From: Adhaeribacter radiodurans
Lineage (GTDB): Bacteria; Bacteroidota; Bacteroidia; Cytophagales; Hymenobacteraceae
Length of the DNA: 64,000 nt
Assembly (NCBI RefSeq): GCF_014075995.1
Contig: NZ_CP055153.1
Location: forward strand, 5,518,001-5,582,000
Direction of reading: 5' to 3'
Shown: positions 63,214 through 64,000 of the stretch, piece by piece
Numbering within the stretch: the first letter of the stretch is position 1
How the letters are laid out: each line of letters opens with the position of its first letter
The notes under the pieces: generated by a model
The model's input: the letters and a program-made list of their open reading frames with translations, nothing else
Told to the model about the DNA's origin: nothing
Databases searched by the model: none
Position numbers and translations under genes: made by a program

Positions 63214-64000
63214 ATGAAAATAATTTTCGCTTTTCTGGTATTCTTTTGTATTTCTATTAGCACAATTGCCCAAAATTTCAGAACAAATGGAAGTGCCACA
63301 AAAGTAAGCGATAATGAGTTTCAATTAACTTCAGGAAAAACAGTTACGTCAGGTTCTGTTTGGTCTCGCACAAAAATAGATCTCCAAAATGATTTTATTA
63401 TTAAAGCTCAAGTCTTTTTAGGAGATAATGAATTTGGAGCGGATGGGATTACCTTTGCCTTGCAGCCTTTAAGTAACACTGCTTTAGGTTATGTTGGTCA
63501 CTTTTTGGGATATACCAGCATTACACCTTCAATAGCAGTAGAATTTGACACGTGGCCAAATTTTGAAATTAATGATCCGGCAGAAGACCATATCGCCTTT
63601 TTGAAAAACGGGGATACAGGTCATAATACAGAGAACAATCCTAATGATGCTTATTCGTTAGATATTAACATTGAGGACGGGGCATGGCATGATGTTACTT
63701 TTTCCTGGAATGCTTCTTCTCATACTTTAACGGTAAACTTCTTATCCCAAGAGTTTACCCATACCGAAGATATAGTTAACTCACTTTTTAAAGCTTCGGC
63801 TTACGTATACTGGGGGTTCACAGGTGCAACTGGTTCAAGCGATCAAAGAGTAAGAATTGTTAATACTTACTTTGCTAAAAAAACTACCATGACTCTCATC
63901 AACGCAGATACAGATAAAGATATTAAAGTGTTAAAAGATGGAGACACACTTAACCTTGCTTCACTGCCTGCTCTCAATTTAAATATTAGAGCGAATACCT
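63214..64000 (+). CDS. Secreted L-type lectin-domain protein (partial, runs off the window)
   Basis: About 262 residues are visible, with the ATG at 63214 and no stop before the edge. Signal peptide about 1-20 (FAFLVFFCISISTIAQ). A legume-lectin-like domain follows, common in T9SS cargo: NGSATKVSDNEFQLTS, GADGITFALQ, VEFDTWPNFEINDP (carbohydrate and calcium site) and DGAWHDVTFSWNASSHTLTV. It then enters 'TLINADTDKDIKVLKDGDTLNLASLP.LNLNIRANT', the same module as in the preceding gene. A T9SS sorting domain is expected beyond the edge. The gene begins 64 bases after its neighbour and probably belongs to the same unit. Confidence 0.85.
   Translation, partial: MKIIFAFLVFFCISISTIAQNFRTNGSATKVSDNEFQLTSGKTVTSGSVWSRTKIDLQNDFIIKAQVFLGDNEFGADGITFALQPLSNTALGYVGHFLGYTSITPSIAVEFDTWPNFEINDPAEDHIAFLKNGDTGHNTENNPNDAYSLDINIEDGAWHDVTFSWNASSHTLTVNFLSQEFTHTEDIVNSLFKASAYVYWGFTGATGSSDQRVRIVNTYFAKKTTMTLINADTDKDIKVLKDGDTLNLASLPALNLNIRANT

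Overview
The window is chromosomal DNA from a member of the Bacteroidota. The best guess is order Cytophagales, family Hymenobacteraceae (Adhaeribacter-like); this is an inference, because no rRNA gene is present. The evidence is: C-terminal type IX secretion (T9SS) sorting domains, a lipoprotein TamL paired with TamB, promoters with a TAnnTTTG -7 box, mostly weak Shine-Dalgarno sites, a Bacteroidota-type tyrosine recombinase, an EF-G2 paralogue, and many secreted carbohydrate-active proteins.

Region 1 (1-3.75 kb) is the right-hand end of an integrated element. It holds a broken ankyrin-repeat gene, a RES/Xre toxin-antitoxin pair and a tyrosine recombinase. It stops at a 3' fragment of a tRNA-Asn gene (about 3655-3698) followed by a terminator. 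The intact tRNA-Asn and the rest of the element should lie to the left of the window.

Region 2 (3.8-10.5 kb) carries a 2H phosphoesterase, a DnaE-type polymerase and DinB (one operon) divergent from a small Xre regulator, then a lipoprotein NucA-type nuclease followed by its NuiA-type inhibitor.

Region 3 (10.5-20.3 kb) has an ECF sigma factor with a membrane TPR protein that looks like its anti-sigma factor, a secreted M48-like metallopeptidase with TPRs, and a divergent 1242-residue secreted TPR-CHAT (caspase-like) protein. Two or three copies of an intergenic repeat flank them.

Region 4 (20.3-29.9 kb) has a two-subunit molybdenum hydroxylase (IorAB type), a second RES/Xre pair almost identical to the first and sharing its upstream 30-bp box, and a 1559-residue T9SS cargo protein made of about 21 repeats.

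Region 5 (29.9-48.5 kb) has an EF-G2 paralogue that lacks the catalytic His, a phosphodiesterase/pyrophosphatase, a polysaccharide deacetylase, a large heme-binding HEAT-repeat dehydrogenase, a GH109-like oxidoreductase, CorA, an APC permease, an isolated 68-residue small protein with its own promoter and terminator, a cmoA-methyltransferase operon and an LEA2 protein.

Region 6 (48.8-64 kb) has an acyl-CoA synthetase, tamB (split by an apparent one-base frameshift) with tamL, a DUF5060/DUF4038 glycosidase-like protein, and two neighbouring secreted lectin-like proteins (LamG and L-type lectin) that share the same repeat module. The last one runs off the window.

An intergenic repeat family (clear copies at 11279, 19872 and 32252, a probable fragment at 14018, a related hairpin at 47255) has conserved ends and a central arm whose sequence varies while keeping base pairing. 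It is the most interesting non-coding signal here.
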